Source: Mycolicibacterium goodii
GTDB lineage: Bacteria; Actinomycetota; Actinomycetes; Mycobacteriales; Mycobacteriaceae
Length of the DNA: 64,000 bases
Reading direction: 5' to 3'
Assembly (NCBI RefSeq): GCF_001187505.1
Contig: NZ_CP012150.1
Location: 2,542,001 to 2,606,000 of the forward strand
A program made the position numbers and the translations under genes. The notes under the pieces are model-generated. The model saw nothing but the letters and a program-made list of their open reading frames with translations, searched no databases and had not been told where the DNA came from. Positions 1-8,739 of the stretch are shown here, piece after piece (positions within the stretch are counted from its first letter, which is position 1; each line of letters opens with the position of its first letter).

Positions 1-803
1 CCCTCACTGGCCGAACCGGCGTAGATGCCAAGGAAGTTCGGTGAGCTCTCGTCGACCAGGCTTTTGCCCCACATCAACGTCGCGTGCGGCACGGTGTCGG
101 CGGTCAGCAGCTTGTCGAGCTCCTCGACGCATCCCATGCGGTGCACCAGGAAGTCGGCCAGCACGGTCAACCGGTGCTCGCCGATGACCTGCGCGGCGGC
201 CTTGGTGAACAGCGACAGCGCCCGGGGGCTGGTGCCGCCGGAGTAGCGCGGCAGCGGCGTGTGCGGGGGTTCGGTGGGGAAGCGGGCGACGTCGGTGGCG
301 AGCAGCAGGTAGCCGGGCCGCTTCTGCTCGCGCACCTCCGACAACACGCGGTCGATCTCCCGGGTGGCGGTCGCGGGCACCAGATTGGCCTGGGCGCAGG
401 TGATTTCGCGGCTCATACGCAGGAAGTGCTCGAAGTCGCCGTCACCGAGAGTGTGGTGCACGATGCGGCGCGCGGCCTGCGAGTCCTTCGACGGCGCGCC
501 CACAATGTGCACGACGGGAACGTGCTCGGCGTAGCTGCCCGCGATGGCGTTGGCCGCCGAGAGTTCGCCGACGCCGAACGTTGTGACCAACGCCGCCATG
601 CCCCGCAACCGGCCGTAGGCGTCGGCGGCGTAGCCCGCGTTGAGTTCGTTCGCGCCGCCGACCCAGGTGAGGTGCGGGTGCGCCACGATGTGGTCGAGGA
701 ACTCCAACTGATAGTCGCCGGGGACGCCGAAGACCTCGGTCACGCCGAGTTCGGCGAGCCGGTCCAGCAGGTAGTCACCGACGGTGTAGCCGTCATCGGT
801 CAT
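1..803 (-). CDS. Alpha-keto-acid (indolepyruvate-type) decarboxylase, 3' end outside window
   Basis: N-terminal 267 codons of a thiamine-diphosphate enzyme; the gene runs off the left edge. The N-terminal Pyr domain is clear: it starts [16 protein letters not shown], continues with [11 protein letters not shown] and carries the activating glutamate in [17 protein letters not shown]. The second part matches the central domain of pyruvate/indolepyruvate/branched-chain keto-acid decarboxylases. Family knowledge: these decarboxylate 2-oxo acids to aldehydes with Mg-ThDP. M. tuberculosis has a homologue (Rv0853c) next to the racemase gene far, the same arrangement as here, with the racemase divergent 18 bases away. 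The ThDP-pyrophosphate-binding C-terminal domain is not in the window, so substrate choice cannot be judged. Confidence 0.88.
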   Translation of the reverse strand, partial: MTDDGYTVGDYLLDRLAELGVTEVFGVPGDYQLEFLDHIVAHPHLTWVGGANELNAGYAADAYGRLRGMAALVTTFGVGELSAANAIAGSYAEHVPVVHIVGAPSKDSQAARRIVHHTLGDGDFEHFLRMSREITCAQANLVPATATREIDRVLSEVREQKRPGYLLLATDVARFPTEPPHTPLPRYSGGTSPRALSLFTKAAAQVIGEHRLTVLADFLVHRMGCVEELDKLLTADTVPHATLMWGKSLVDESSPNFLGIYAGSASE

Positions 804-821
804 GCCGCTAGTCTGCCTCGC

Positions 822-1904
822 ATGACGAAGACCGGTCCCCTGACTGGCGTGCGCGTTGTCGAACTCGGCGGAATCGGTCCCGGGCCGCACGCCGCGATGA
901 TGTTGTCCGACCTGGGGGCCGACGTGGTCCGGGTGCGCCGCCCGGGCGGGCTGACCATGCCAGCCGAGAACGTCGACCTGCTGCACCGCGGCAAACGCAT
1001 CGTCGATCTCGACGTCAAGGCCGAACCCGGCAGGCTGCTCGACCTGGTCGCCAAGGCCGATGTGCTGCTGGACTGTTTCCGCCCCGGCACGTGCGAGCGC
1101 CTGGGCATCGGCCCGAAGGAGTGCGAGGCGGTCAACCCGCGGCTGATCTTCGCGCGCATCACCGGCTGGGGCCAGGACGGCCCGCTCGCGCAGACCGCGG
1201 GCCACGACATCAACTACCTGTCCCAGACGGGTGCGCTGTCGGCCATCGGGTACCGCGACCGGCCGCCCGTCGCGCCGATGAACCTGGTGGCCGACTTCGG
1301 TGGCGGGTCGATGCTGGTGCTCGTCGGCATTGTCGCGGCGCTGTACGAACGGGAGCGGTCCGGCAAGGGGCAGGTGATCGACGCCGCGATGGTCGACGGC
1401 GTGAGCATGCTGGCGCAGATGATGTGGACCATGCGGGCCACCGGGACGCTGCGCGACGAGCGCGAATCCTTCCTGCTCGACGGCGGTGCCCCGTTCTATC
1501 GCTGCTACGAGACCGCCGACGGCGGCCATATGGCGGTCGGGTCGATCGAACCGCAGTTCTTCGCGCAGCTGATCGCGGGCCTGGGGCTGGGTGCCGACGA
1601 GATCCCAGGCCAGTTCGAGCCGGCCCGCTATGACGAGATGCGGGCGATCTTCACCGAACGGTTCAAGTCGAAGACACGTGCGCAGTGGACCGAGATCTTC
1701 GCGGGCACCGACGCCTGTGTGACGCCCGTGCTGACGTGGGGTGAGGCCGCCGAGAACCCGCATCTGCGGGAGCGTGCGACGCTGATCGACCTCGACGGCG
1801 TCGCGCAGGCCGCAGCGGCGCCGCGGTTCTCGCGCACCCCGGCCTCCGCGCCGGGCAGACCGCCGCAGGAGTCGACGAGCATCGACGACATCGGCTGGGA
1901 TTAG
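822..1904 (+). CDS. mcr: Alpha-methylacyl-CoA racemase (CoA-transferase family III)
   Basis: 360 aa, the usual length of mycobacterial MCR. It should epimerise 2-methylacyl-CoA esters so that branched-chain and sterol side-chain acyl-CoAs can enter beta-oxidation. All three catalytic residues known for MCR can be placed: His128 in GHDINYLS, Asp158 in LVADFGGG and Glu243 in GSIEPQFF, each two positions later than in M. tuberculosis MCR. The N-terminal CoA-binding segment ([21 protein letters not shown]) is intact. The ATG at 822 is chosen because upstream in-frame sequence is antisense to the neighbouring decarboxylase. Its place next to the decarboxylase matches Rv0855 (far). Acts in the cytoplasm. 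Confidence 0.93.
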   Translation: MTKTGPLTGVRVVELGGIGPGPHAAMMLSDLGADVVRVRRPGGLTMPAENVDLLHRGKRIVDLDVKAEPGRLLDLVAKADVLLDCFRPGTCERLGIGPKECEAVNPRLIFARITGWGQDGPLAQTAGHDINYLSQTGALSAIGYRDRPPVAPMNLVADFGGGSMLVLVGIVAALYERERSGKGQVIDAAMVDGVSMLAQMMWTMRATGTLRDERESFLLDGGAPFYRCYETADGGHMAVGSIEPQFFAQLIAGLGLGADEIPGQFEPARYDEMRAIFTERFKSKTRAQWTEIFAGTDACVTPVLTWGEAAENPHLRERATLIDLDGVAQAAAAPRFSRTPASAPGRPPQESTSIDDIGWD

Positions 1905-1966
1905 GCGTTTCGATTAGGGACTTTCGGCCGTTGTCGGTGGCCCCCGCCGACCAGCAGGATCGAGGT

Positions 1967-2845
1967 ATGAGCACATCGAACGCCCCGGTCGTGGTCGGTA
2001 TCGACGGCAGCGACAGCGCGGTGAACGCCGCGCGCTGGGCAGGTGCGGTGGCCGAGAAACTCGGCGCACCGCTGCACATCCTGCACGCCCTGCCCACGCT
2101 GGGCCGCAACCTGACCGACAGTGCGGGCGCGCTGCTCGCGGCGATGATGACCTACCAGCAGGACTGCGCCGAGATCTTCCTCAAGGCCGCGGTCGATTCG
2201 GTCGCCGCCGAGCGGCCGGGCCTGACCGTCACCACGGCGTCGCTCAACCAACCGGCCGACGGGGCGCTGATCGAGGTGAGCGGGCGGGCCCGCCTGGTGG
2301 TCCTGGGCGGCAAGGCCGTGACACCGGCCGCGGCGCTGCTGGTCGGGTCGACCTCGCTGTCGGTGGCCACCCATGCCGCGTGTCCCGTGGTGGCCTACCG
2401 GGGTGACCGGCCCGAACCCGGCGACGGGCCGATCGTCGTCGGCGTGGACGGCAGCCCGGCCGCCGAGCACGCGCTTGCGGCGGCGCTGGAACTGGCCGAC
2501 CGGCTCGGGGCGCCGCTGCGCGCGGTGCGGTCGATGTCGTTGCACGTGCCCGCCGAAACCGGCGTGACCATCCCGTTCGTCATCGACTGGGAGGCGCTGG
2601 AGGCCGCCGAACTCACCGCGCTCACCGAGACGGTGGACAAGGCCGCGCGCCGGTACCCGAACGTCGACGCGAAGTGCTTCGTCGAGGTCGCCTCACCGGC
2701 CAAGGCGCTCATGCAGCATGGCGCCGACGCACAACTCGTCGTCGTCGGCACCCGTGGCCGCAATGCGCTGGCCGGGGTGTTGCTGGGCTCGACGAGCCTG
2801 AACATGCTGCACCACAGCCGCGTTCCGGTGATGATCTGCCGGTAG
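1967..2845 (+). CDS. Tandem-domain universal stress protein
   Basis: 292 aa made of two Usp domains: residues ~6-145 begin VVVGIDGSDSAVNAARWA, and ~155-290 begin PIVVGVDGSPAAEHALAAA. The second domain ends with the ATP-binding signature GTRGRNALAGVLLGSTS (G-2x-G-9x-G-S/T). The first has a similar but degraded loop (GGKAVTPAAALLVGSTS). The ATG at 1967 follows CGAGGT, a plausible ribosome site. Two-domain Usps are common in mycobacteria and many belong to the DosR dormancy/hypoxia regulon. No convincing DosR box was identified upstream here, so regulation is open. The LLM oxidoreductase 44 bases downstream may be cotranscribed. Confidence 0.9.
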   Translation: MSTSNAPVVVGIDGSDSAVNAARWAGAVAEKLGAPLHILHALPTLGRNLTDSAGALLAAMMTYQQDCAEIFLKAAVDSVAAERPGLTVTTASLNQPADGALIEVSGRARLVVLGGKAVTPAAALLVGSTSLSVATHAACPVVAYRGDRPEPGDGPIVVGVDGSPAAEHALAAALELADRLGAPLRAVRSMSLHVPAETGVTIPFVIDWEALEAAELTALTETVDKAARRYPNVDAKCFVEVASPAKALMQHGADAQLVVVGTRGRNALAGVLLGSTSLNMLHHSRVPVMICR

Positions 2846-2889
2846 CGGCTCGGCGGAATAGTGCCCCGGGTCACCCGGTTGGTGTGAGC

Positions 2890-3804
2890 ATGTCAACCGG
2901 AGTGATGCTCAGAGTCAACCCGTCCGCCTCCAACGCCGTCGACAGGCTGATCGACGACGCCCGCCGGGCCTACGACATCGGGGTCCGCCAGATCTGGCTG
3001 GCCCAGCAGGCCGACATCGACGCGATCGCCGCGGCCGGTCTGATCGGCGCCGCGGTGCCGGGATTGGGCGTGGGAACCGCGGTGGTGCCGATCAACCCGC
3101 GCCATCCGCTGCTGGTCTCCGCGGCCGCCCAGACCGCGCAGGCCGCCGCGCACGGCAACTTCACCCTGGGACTCGGCCTCGGCGCGCGGGTGATCGAGCA
3201 CCACGCGTTCGGCATCGACCGCACCAACACCGTGGGCCGGCTGCGCGAATACCTGCAGGTGCTGCGCGGGGCGTTCGAGAAGGGTGACGCCAACTTCCAC
3301 GGCGACGAGTACTCGATCGAGGTGCAGTGGCCCGTGCGCGTGGCCGGCGGGACGCCGATCCCGATTCACGTCGCGGCCATGGGGCCCAAGGCGTTACGGG
3401 TGACCGGTGAACTGGCCGACGGCACCCTGCCGTATCTGGCGGGCCCGCGCACCGTCGGCGAGTTCATCGTGCCCACCATCAACGACGCGGCCGAGGCCGC
3501 GGGCCGGCCGCAGCCGCGCGTCACCGCGATGGTGCCGGTCGTGATGTCCGACGACGTCGAGGCGGCCAGGAAGACCGCCGCCGAGCAGCTCGCGTTCTAC
3601 ACGACCATCCCGTCGTATCAGAAGGTCATTGCCCGCGAGGGGGTTTCGGATATCACCGATCTGGCGGCCATCGGGTCCGAGGACCAGGTGCGCACCAAGC
3701 TGCAGACCTACCTCGACGCAGGCGCCACCGACATCGTCCTGAGCCCGTTGCAGCCCGACACCGCCGACCTCGAAAGGATATGGGCGGTCGTGGCGTCGCT
3801 GTGA
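2890..3804 (+). CDS. LLM-class F420-dependent oxidoreductase
   Basis: 304 aa luciferase-like monooxygenase fold protein. Visible hallmarks are the barrel strands IWLAQQADIDAIAAAG and LGVGTAVVPINPRHPLL, the conserved FTLGLGLGARVIEHHAFG segment, RLREYLQVLRGAF in the middle and HVAAMGPKALRVTGELADG late in the chain. The last two are typical of the F420-binding mycobacterial branch. Family knowledge: such enzymes use coenzyme F420 or FMN to reduce or oxidise small organic molecules, and most mycobacterial paralogues have no known substrate. The ATG at 2890 is preferred over upstream in-frame starts, which overlap the stress-protein gene. The downstream GntR gene begins 48 bases later in the same direction. 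Confidence 0.88.
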   Translation: MSTGVMLRVNPSASNAVDRLIDDARRAYDIGVRQIWLAQQADIDAIAAAGLIGAAVPGLGVGTAVVPINPRHPLLVSAAAQTAQAAAHGNFTLGLGLGARVIEHHAFGIDRTNTVGRLREYLQVLRGAFEKGDANFHGDEYSIEVQWPVRVAGGTPIPIHVAAMGPKALRVTGELADGTLPYLAGPRTVGEFIVPTINDAAEAAGRPQPRVTAMVPVVMSDDVEAARKTAAEQLAFYTTIPSYQKVIAREGVSDITDLAAIGSEDQVRTKLQTYLDAGATDIVLSPLQPDTADLERIWAVVASL

Positions 3805-3852
3805 ACGCGCTCGACGCGCGCAGGCCGCACCGGTGACCTAGCATGAGCGCAC

Positions 3853-4548
3853 ATGCGGCCCCCTCGGCGTTCGGTACTGCTGCAGCAGTTGGTCGCCGTG
3901 GCGCCGTCGCAGCAGGCCGTGCTCGACGAGCTGCGCCGCGCCATCCTCGACGGTGGTGTGCCGCCGGGAACACCGATCCCGCTCGCCGAGGTGGCCGAGG
4001 TGTTCGGGGTCAGCCAGATCCCGGTGCGTGAGGCGCTCAAGACGCTCATCGGGGAAGGTCTGGTGGCGCACCGCCGCAACGCCGGTTACACGGTCGCGCT
4101 GCTCACCGCCCAGGAGCTGCGCGAAATGTACATCGTGCGTGAGACTTTGGAGTCCGCGTCGCTGATGGCCGCGGTGGCCAACGCGACCGACGCCGACCGG
4201 GACGCGGCGGTCGCGGCCAACGCGGTCCTGGAGCGGGCGATCGCCGACGACGACGCCGCCACCTACCACCGGGAGAGTCGCCACTTCCACGCCGCGCTGA
4301 CCGCACCGTCGCGCATGCACCGGTTGCTGCACATGCTCCAAGCGGCGTGGAATGTCACCGAACCGGTGCAGTCGATGGTGCATGTCAGTGCCGCCGACCG
4401 CGCGCAACTGCACGCCGATCACCGCGAGATGCTCGACGCGTTCCTGATGCGCGACGCCGAACGCCTGGTCGCGGCGTCCGAGGCGCATGCGGCCCGGCTC
4501 AACGCCGTCATCGCGGTGCTGCCCATCGGCACCGGCCTGCTGGCCTGA
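3853..4548 (+). CDS. GntR-family regulator (FadR/FCD subfamily), probably controlling the allantoin genes
   Basis: 231 aa. The N-terminal winged helix (~20-85) contains the GntR pattern LRRAILDGGVPPGTPIPLAEVAEVFGVSQIPVREAL and then GLVAHRRNAGYTV. The rest is an all-helical FCD ligand domain with REMYIVRETLESASL and a histidine-rich patch (RESRHFHAAL, ADHREMLDAF) typical of metal-assisted carboxylate binding. It lies 74 bases upstream of the NCS1 permease and in line with the permease-racemase pair, which suggests it is a local regulator answering to a purine-degradation intermediate such as allantoate or ureidoglycolate; that ligand is inference from position. The ATG at 3853 follows CATGAGCGCAC without a strong ribosome site. 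Confidence 0.85.
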   Translation: MRPPRRSVLLQQLVAVAPSQQAVLDELRRAILDGGVPPGTPIPLAEVAEVFGVSQIPVREALKTLIGEGLVAHRRNAGYTVALLTAQELREMYIVRETLESASLMAAVANATDADRDAAVAANAVLERAIADDDAATYHRESRHFHAALTAPSRMHRLLHMLQAAWNVTEPVQSMVHVSAADRAQLHADHREMLDAFLMRDAERLVAASEAHAARLNAVIAVLPIGTGLLA

Positions 4549-4577
4549 AATATATCTTTCCCGAAATTGATGCATAG

Positions 4578-4620
4578 CCCCGACGAAATGCAGGGGAAAC
4601 ACATCGTTCCTAGCGTCGGG
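4578..4620. promoter_or_regulatory. Spaced inverted repeat before the NCS1 permease (possible GntR operator)
   Basis: CCCGACG (4578-4584) and CGTCGGG (4614-4620) are perfect inverted arms 29 bases apart in the 74-base gap between the GntR regulator and the permease start at 4623. The gap is A+T-rich at its left end (AATATATCTTTCC), as a promoter would be. Either a looped operator pair or a weak leader stem is possible. No second copy was noticed near the convergent allantoinase operon, so assignment to GntR is a guess. Confidence 0.3.
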
Positions 4621-4622
4621 CC

Positions 4623-6143
4623 ATGACAGAAACCGCGGTACCCAACGCAAGCGGCGACCTCGTCGAAGCGGCCGGTCACCCGATCGGCGGCGGCGAGATC
4701 AAACCGGGTTATGACCCGAGACTGACCAACGAGGACCTCGCCCCGCTGCGCAGCCAGAAGTGGGGCGCCTACAACATCTTCGCGTTCTGGATGTCCGATG
4801 TGCACAGCGTCGGCGGCTACGTCACGGCGGGCAGCCTGTTCGCGTTGGGCCTGGCCAGTTGGCAGGTGCTGGTGGCGTTGCTGATCGGCATCACGATCGT
4901 CAACTTCTTCTGCAACCTGGTCGCCAAACCCAGCCAGCAGGCCGGTGTGCCGTACCCGGTGATCTGCCGCACCGTGTTCGGTGTGCTGGGGGCCAACATC
5001 CCGGCCATCATCCGCGGCCTCATCGCCGTCGCGTGGTACGGCATCCAGACCTTCCTGGCCTCGGCGGCGCTGGACATCGTGCTGGTCAAGATGTTCCCGT
5101 CGCTGGCGCCGTACGCCGTGGTCGACAACTACGGTTTCGCGGGCCTGTCGCTGCTGGGCTGGGGGTCGTTCCTGCTGCTGTGGGTGCTGCAGGCGTGCGT
5201 GTTCTGGCGCGGCATGGAGTCGATCCGCAGGTTCATCGACTTCTGCGGGCCCGCGGTGTACGTGGTGATGTTCCTGCTGTGCGGTTATCTGATCTACAAG
5301 GCCGGTTGGGGTGCGATCGACCTGAACCTCGGCGACGTCACCTACACCGGGTGGTCGTCGATCCCGGTGATGCTCGGCGCGATCGCCCTTGTGGTGTCGT
5401 ACTTCTCCGGACCGATGCTCAACTTCGGTGACTTCTCGCGCTACGGAAGGACGTTCGCCGCGGTCAAGAAGGGCAACTTCCTCGGTCTGCCGGTCAACTT
5501 CCTGGTGTTCTCGGTGCTGGTGGTGGTCACGGCATCGCTGACGCTGCCGGTGTTCGGCGAGTTGATCACCGACCTGGTCGAGACCGTCGCCCGCATCGAC
5601 AGCACCTTCGCGATCGTGCTGGGCGCCTTGACGTTCGCGATCGCGACGATCGGCATCAACATCGTCGCCAACTTCATCTCACCGGCGTTCGACTTCTCCA
5701 ACGTCAGCCCACAGCGGATCAGCTGGCGGGCCGGCGGCATGATCGCCGCGGTCGGTTCGGTGCTGATCACGCCGTGGAACCTCTACAACAACCCTGAGGT
5801 CATCCATTACACGCTGGAGACCCTCGGCGCGTTCATCGGCCCGCTGTTCGGTGTGCTGATCGCCGATTTCTACCTGGTGCGCAAACAGCGGGTCGTCGTG
5901 GACGATCTGTTCACCCTCGACGAGTCAGGAAAGTACTGGTACACCAAGGGCTACAACAAGGTTGCGGTGATCGCGACCGTGGTCGGCGCGGTTCTCGCGG
6001 TGGTCCCGGTGCTGCTCGGCGGCTCCGTGGTCGGCATGCACACCGCCGCCCAGTACAGCTGGTTCATCGGCTGCGGTGTCGCGTTCGGCCTGTACCACCT
6101 GCTGGCCAAGCGGGACGCGGTGGTCGCAGAGTCGCTCACATGA
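4623..6143 (+). CDS. NCS1-family nucleobase/allantoin permease
   Basis: 506 aa integral membrane protein with about 12 hydrophobic segments. The NCS1 signature region near the N-terminus is clear (LAPLRSQKWGAYNIFAFWMSDVHSVGGY), followed by the conserved GVPYPVICRTVFGVLGANIPAIIR in the third/fourth helices and FGDFSRYGR in the middle. Family knowledge: NCS1 proteins (PucI, Mhp1, FurD) import allantoin, hydantoins, purines or pyrimidines with H+ or Na+. Because its stop overlaps the start of a hydantoin/allantoin racemase (ATGA) and allantoinase and allantoicase lie just downstream on the other strand, allantoin is the likeliest substrate. Located in the cytoplasmic membrane. Confidence 0.9.
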   Translation: MTETAVPNASGDLVEAAGHPIGGGEIKPGYDPRLTNEDLAPLRSQKWGAYNIFAFWMSDVHSVGGYVTAGSLFALGLASWQVLVALLIGITIVNFFCNLVAKPSQQAGVPYPVICRTVFGVLGANIPAIIRGLIAVAWYGIQTFLASAALDIVLVKMFPSLAPYAVVDNYGFAGLSLLGWGSFLLLWVLQACVFWRGMESIRRFIDFCGPAVYVVMFLLCGYLIYKAGWGAIDLNLGDVTYTGWSSIPVMLGAIALVVSYFSGPMLNFGDFSRYGRTFAAVKKGNFLGLPVNFLVFSVLVVVTASLTLPVFGELITDLVETVARIDSTFAIVLGALTFAIATIGINIVANFISPAFDFSNVSPQRISWRAGGMIAAVGSVLITPWNLYNNPEVIHYTLETLGAFIGPLFGVLIADFYLVRKQRVVVDDLFTLDESGKYWYTKGYNKVAVIATVVGAVLAVVPVLLGGSVVGMHTAAQYSWFIGCGVAFGLYHLLAKRDAVVAESLT

Positions 6144-6856
6144 TCCGGATCCGGATGGTCAATCCGAACACCACCACATCGATGACCGAGGGGATCGGCC
6201 GCTGCGCCAGTGCAGTGGCCGGTCCCGATACCGAGATCACCGCCGTCACCTCACAATTCGGGCCACCGTCCATCGAGAGCCACTACGACGAGGCGATGAG
6301 CGTTCCCGGACTGCTCGACGCGATCGCCGACGGCGAGCGGGCCGGGGCCGACGGGCATGTGATCGCGTGCTTCGGCGATCCGGGACTCGACGCGGCGCGT
6401 GAGATCGCAACCGGTCCGGTGATCGGCATCGCCGAGGCCGCGATGTACGCCGCGAGCCACCTGGGCCGGGGTTTCTCGGTGGTGACGACGCTCGCGCGCA
6501 CCACGGGCCGGGCCGCCGAACTTGCCGAACGCTATGGCATGCAACGCTTCTGCCTCGGCATCCATGCGTGCGAGATCCCGGTACTCGACCTGGAGACCGA
6601 TCCGACCGCGCAGAAGGTGGTCACCGAGGCGTGCCGCGAGGCCGTCGAACACGACCGGTCCGACGCGATCGTGCTGGGGTGTGCGGGCATGGCGCAGATG
6701 TGCCGGGCCATCTCCGAGGAACTCGGCGTTCCCGTGGTCGACGGCGTGAGTGCGGCGACGCTCACGGTGCAGTCACTCGTGGCGATGGGGCTCAGCACCG
6801 GCAAGCGCGGCGAGTACGCGACACCGCCGGCCAAGCGGTACATCGACCGGCGCTAG
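6140..6856 (+). CDS. Allantoin/hydantoin racemase (Asp/Glu racemase superfamily)
   Basis: 238 aa, normal for the HyuE/HpxA family. The two catalytic cysteines are visible in ACFGDPGLDAAREI and VLGCAGMAQMCRAI, and the N-terminal IRMVNPNTTTSMT is the family's substrate-binding loop. It should interconvert the enantiomers of allantoin (or other 5-substituted hydantoins) so that a stereospecific allantoinase can use both. Translation is probably coupled to the permease: the ATG overlaps the permease stop by four bases. Its stop codon (6854-6856) overlaps the stop of the convergent allantoinase gene (6853-6855), so the two operons meet with no terminator between them. Confidence 0.9.
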   Translation: MIRIRMVNPNTTTSMTEGIGRCASAVAGPDTEITAVTSQFGPPSIESHYDEAMSVPGLLDAIADGERAGADGHVIACFGDPGLDAAREIATGPVIGIAEAAMYAASHLGRGFSVVTTLARTTGRAAELAERYGMQRFCLGIHACEIPVLDLETDPTAQKVVTEACREAVEHDRSDAIVLGCAGMAQMCRAISEELGVPVVDGVSAATLTVQSLVAMGLSTGKRGEYATPPAKRYIDRR

Positions 6857-7767
6857 CTGGGGTGCACTTGCCGCCAGTGCTCGGCGATCTCGATCCGCCG
6901 AGCCAGCCACACCCGGTCATGGGACTGCACGTGATCCAGGAAGCGTTGCAGTGCGGCGGTTCTCGCGGGACGTCCGACCAGCCGGCAGTGCAGGCCGACC
7001 GAGAGCATCTTGGGTGCACCGGAAACCCCCTCGGCGTAGAGCACGTCGAACGCGTCGCGCAGATGCGCGAAGAACTCCTCGCCGTTGGCGAAGCCGGCCG
7101 GTGAGGCGAATCGCATGTCGTTGGTGTCGAGCGTGTAGGGCACCACGAGGTGGTCGGTGCCGTTGACGGCCACCCAGTACGGCAGATCGTCGGCGTAGGA
7201 ATCGGAGTCGTACACGAATCCGCCGTGCTCGACGACCAGTTCACGCGTGTGCGGCGAGTCGCGGCCGGTGTACCAGCCCAGCGGTGCGGAGCCGGTGAGC
7301 TCTTCGAGGATCCGCACCGCCTCGGCCATGTGCTCACGTTCGGTGTCGCGGTCGGTCAACTGATAGGACTTCCACCGCAGCCCGTGGCAGGCGATCTCGT
7401 GGCCCAGTTCGGTGAACGCCGCGACCGCCTCGGGATTGCGCTGCATGGCCCGGGCCACCGCGAAGATCGTCAGCGGTATGCCGCGCTGCTCGAAAACCCG
7501 CAGCACACGCCACAATCCGGCCCGGGAGCCGTACTCGTAGAGCGATTCCATGCTCATGTGCCGGTTGCCGAACGCCTCGGCGGGCGTCATCTCCGACAGG
7601 AACGTCTCCGACGCCGGATCGCCGTCCAGCACGCAGTTCTCCGCGCCCTCTTCGTAGTTGAGCACGAACTGCACCGCGATCACCGCGTCGCCGGGCCACC
7701 GTGGATTCGGGGGCGTACGACCGTAGCCCACCATGTCTCTCGGATAGCTGTCCCTCGGATTGCTCAT
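6853..7767 (-). CDS. puuE: PuuE-type allantoinase (polysaccharide-deacetylase fold)
   Basis: 304 aa. It has the NodB/polysaccharide-deacetylase fold and PuuE landmarks: PRDMVGYGRTPPNPRWPG at the N-terminus, FGNRHMSMESLYEYGSRAG, the helix GHEIACHGLRW, then WYTGRDSPHTRELV and YDSDSYADDLPYW. PuuE proteins hydrolyse allantoin to allantoate without the metal site of classical AllB allantoinases. The start ATG (7765-7767) overlaps the stop of the allantoicase gene (ATGA), so alc and puuE are translationally coupled and form one minus-strand operon. The coding frame stays open far upstream, but that part is only the complement of alc. Confidence in function is high because substrate, transporter, racemase and next enzyme are all adjacent. 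Confidence 0.9.
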   Translation of the reverse strand: MSNPRDSYPRDMVGYGRTPPNPRWPGDAVIAVQFVLNYEEGAENCVLDGDPASETFLSEMTPAEAFGNRHMSMESLYEYGSRAGLWRVLRVFEQRGIPLTIFAVARAMQRNPEAVAAFTELGHEIACHGLRWKSYQLTDRDTEREHMAEAVRILEELTGSAPLGWYTGRDSPHTRELVVEHGGFVYDSDSYADDLPYWVAVNGTDHLVVPYTLDTNDMRFASPAGFANGEEFFAHLRDAFDVLYAEGVSGAPKMLSVGLHCRLVGRPARTAALQRFLDHVQSHDRVWLARRIEIAEHWRQVHPS

Positions 7768-8726
7768 GCCAGTTCTCCGTACAGTCGCAGGCGCGCGAGG
7801 CCCCCGTCGGGGTAGATGTCCAGACGCACCTGCGACACCACATCGGCGACGTCGACGAGGAAGCGGTGCCGGGTATCGGGCAGCAACGCGGTGCGCGGCA
7901 ACACCTGCACCCACTGCCCGTCGGCGCGCAACCCGCTCAAGGCGGCCTCGCCCGGGCAGTTGCCCACGAAGTAGGAGGTGTCGATCTCGGCCAGCCGCAC
8001 CCGTCCGGCTCCGGCCAGACGGATTCGCACCCAGTCGTTTCCACCGTCGCGACGACGCGCGGTCTCCCAGCCGTCGCCCATCACCTGGGCCAGGCCCGGG
8101 AAGATCAGGTTGTGCGGCGAGCTGTAGAAACGGTTCGAGCAGTCCAGTACCAGCGCGCCGTTCTCCAGGGCCGCGAGATCCAGCGGCCCGATCCCCATCA
8201 ACCGCTTGTCGGGGCGGCCTTCTCCGTGCACGCGCAGGCGCGCCACGCCGCCGTCGGGATAGATGTTGAGCCGCACGTGTGTCCAGCGGTCCTCGGATCG
8301 CACCTCGAAGTTGTTGCGGGTGTCGCCGTAGACGCGGCAACGTTCGATGATCGGCGTCCAGTCGGCGCTGGTGGCCAGTTGCTCCGCGGTGGGATAACCG
8401 TCGGCCTCGATGGCGTCGACCGACACCTCGGGCGGGTAGTTGCCCTTGAACCATGCGGTGTCGACGACGATGCCGCGGATCACCCCGGGCACGCCGAGCC
8501 GCACGATCGCCGAATCGTGCCCGGGCTGACGGCGCCTGCGGGTCTCCCAGCCGTCGTAGATCTGACCCTTGTGTCCGAACGTCGCCGGTCGGTACTGCGA
8601 CGGCCCGGGGGAGATCAGGTTCTCCTTCTCGGCGAACGTCTCGTCGTTGGCCCACACCACCGCGCCACCCAACGACCGCAGGGCCAGATCGGGTAGCCAG
8701 ATGAAATCCGGTGGGGTTTCGGTCAT
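7764..8726 (-). CDS. alc: Allantoicase
   Basis: 320 aa from ATG 8726 (a GTG lies just before it). Two repeats of the allantoicase jelly-roll domain are visible. Each starts with a DGWETRRRR(Q/D)GG or GH motif (DGWETRRRRQPGHDSAIVRLG near residue 60 and DGWETARRRDGGNDWVRIRLAG near 220), continues with a D-T-(A/S)-x-F-x-G-N-x-P-x-x-(V/A) strand (DTAWFKGNYPPEV, DTSYFVGNCPGEA) and ends in YPDGG(V/L)ARLR. The enzyme hydrolyses allantoate to ureidoglycolate and urea. It is first in the minus-strand operon with puuE. Upstream lies the wreck of a DUF6986 gene that belongs to the same pathway neighbourhood in other actinobacteria. Confidence 0.93.
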   Translation of the reverse strand: MTETPPDFIWLPDLALRSLGGAVVWANDETFAEKENLISPGPSQYRPATFGHKGQIYDGWETRRRRQPGHDSAIVRLGVPGVIRGIVVDTAWFKGNYPPEVSVDAIEADGYPTAEQLATSADWTPIIERCRVYGDTRNNFEVRSEDRWTHVRLNIYPDGGVARLRVHGEGRPDKRLMGIGPLDLAALENGALVLDCSNRFYSSPHNLIFPGLAQVMGDGWETARRRDGGNDWVRIRLAGAGRVRLAEIDTSYFVGNCPGEAALSGLRADGQWVQVLPRTALLPDTRHRFLVDVADVVSQVRLDIYPDGGLARLRLYGELA

Positions 8727-8739
8727 CACGTTCCGCTCT

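Noticed and set aside
4578..4620. Strong claim that this repeat is the GntR operator
   Set aside because: Only one copy was found and the arms are 29 bases apart, unlike the short dyads bound by FadR-type GntR proteins, so it is listed with low confidence only.
6853..8655. One 600-residue reading frame covering allantoinase and more
   Set aside because: Upstream of 7767 it is an arginine-rich out-of-frame reading of the allantoicase gene; the real allantoinase begins at ATG 7767 and overlaps the allantoicase stop.
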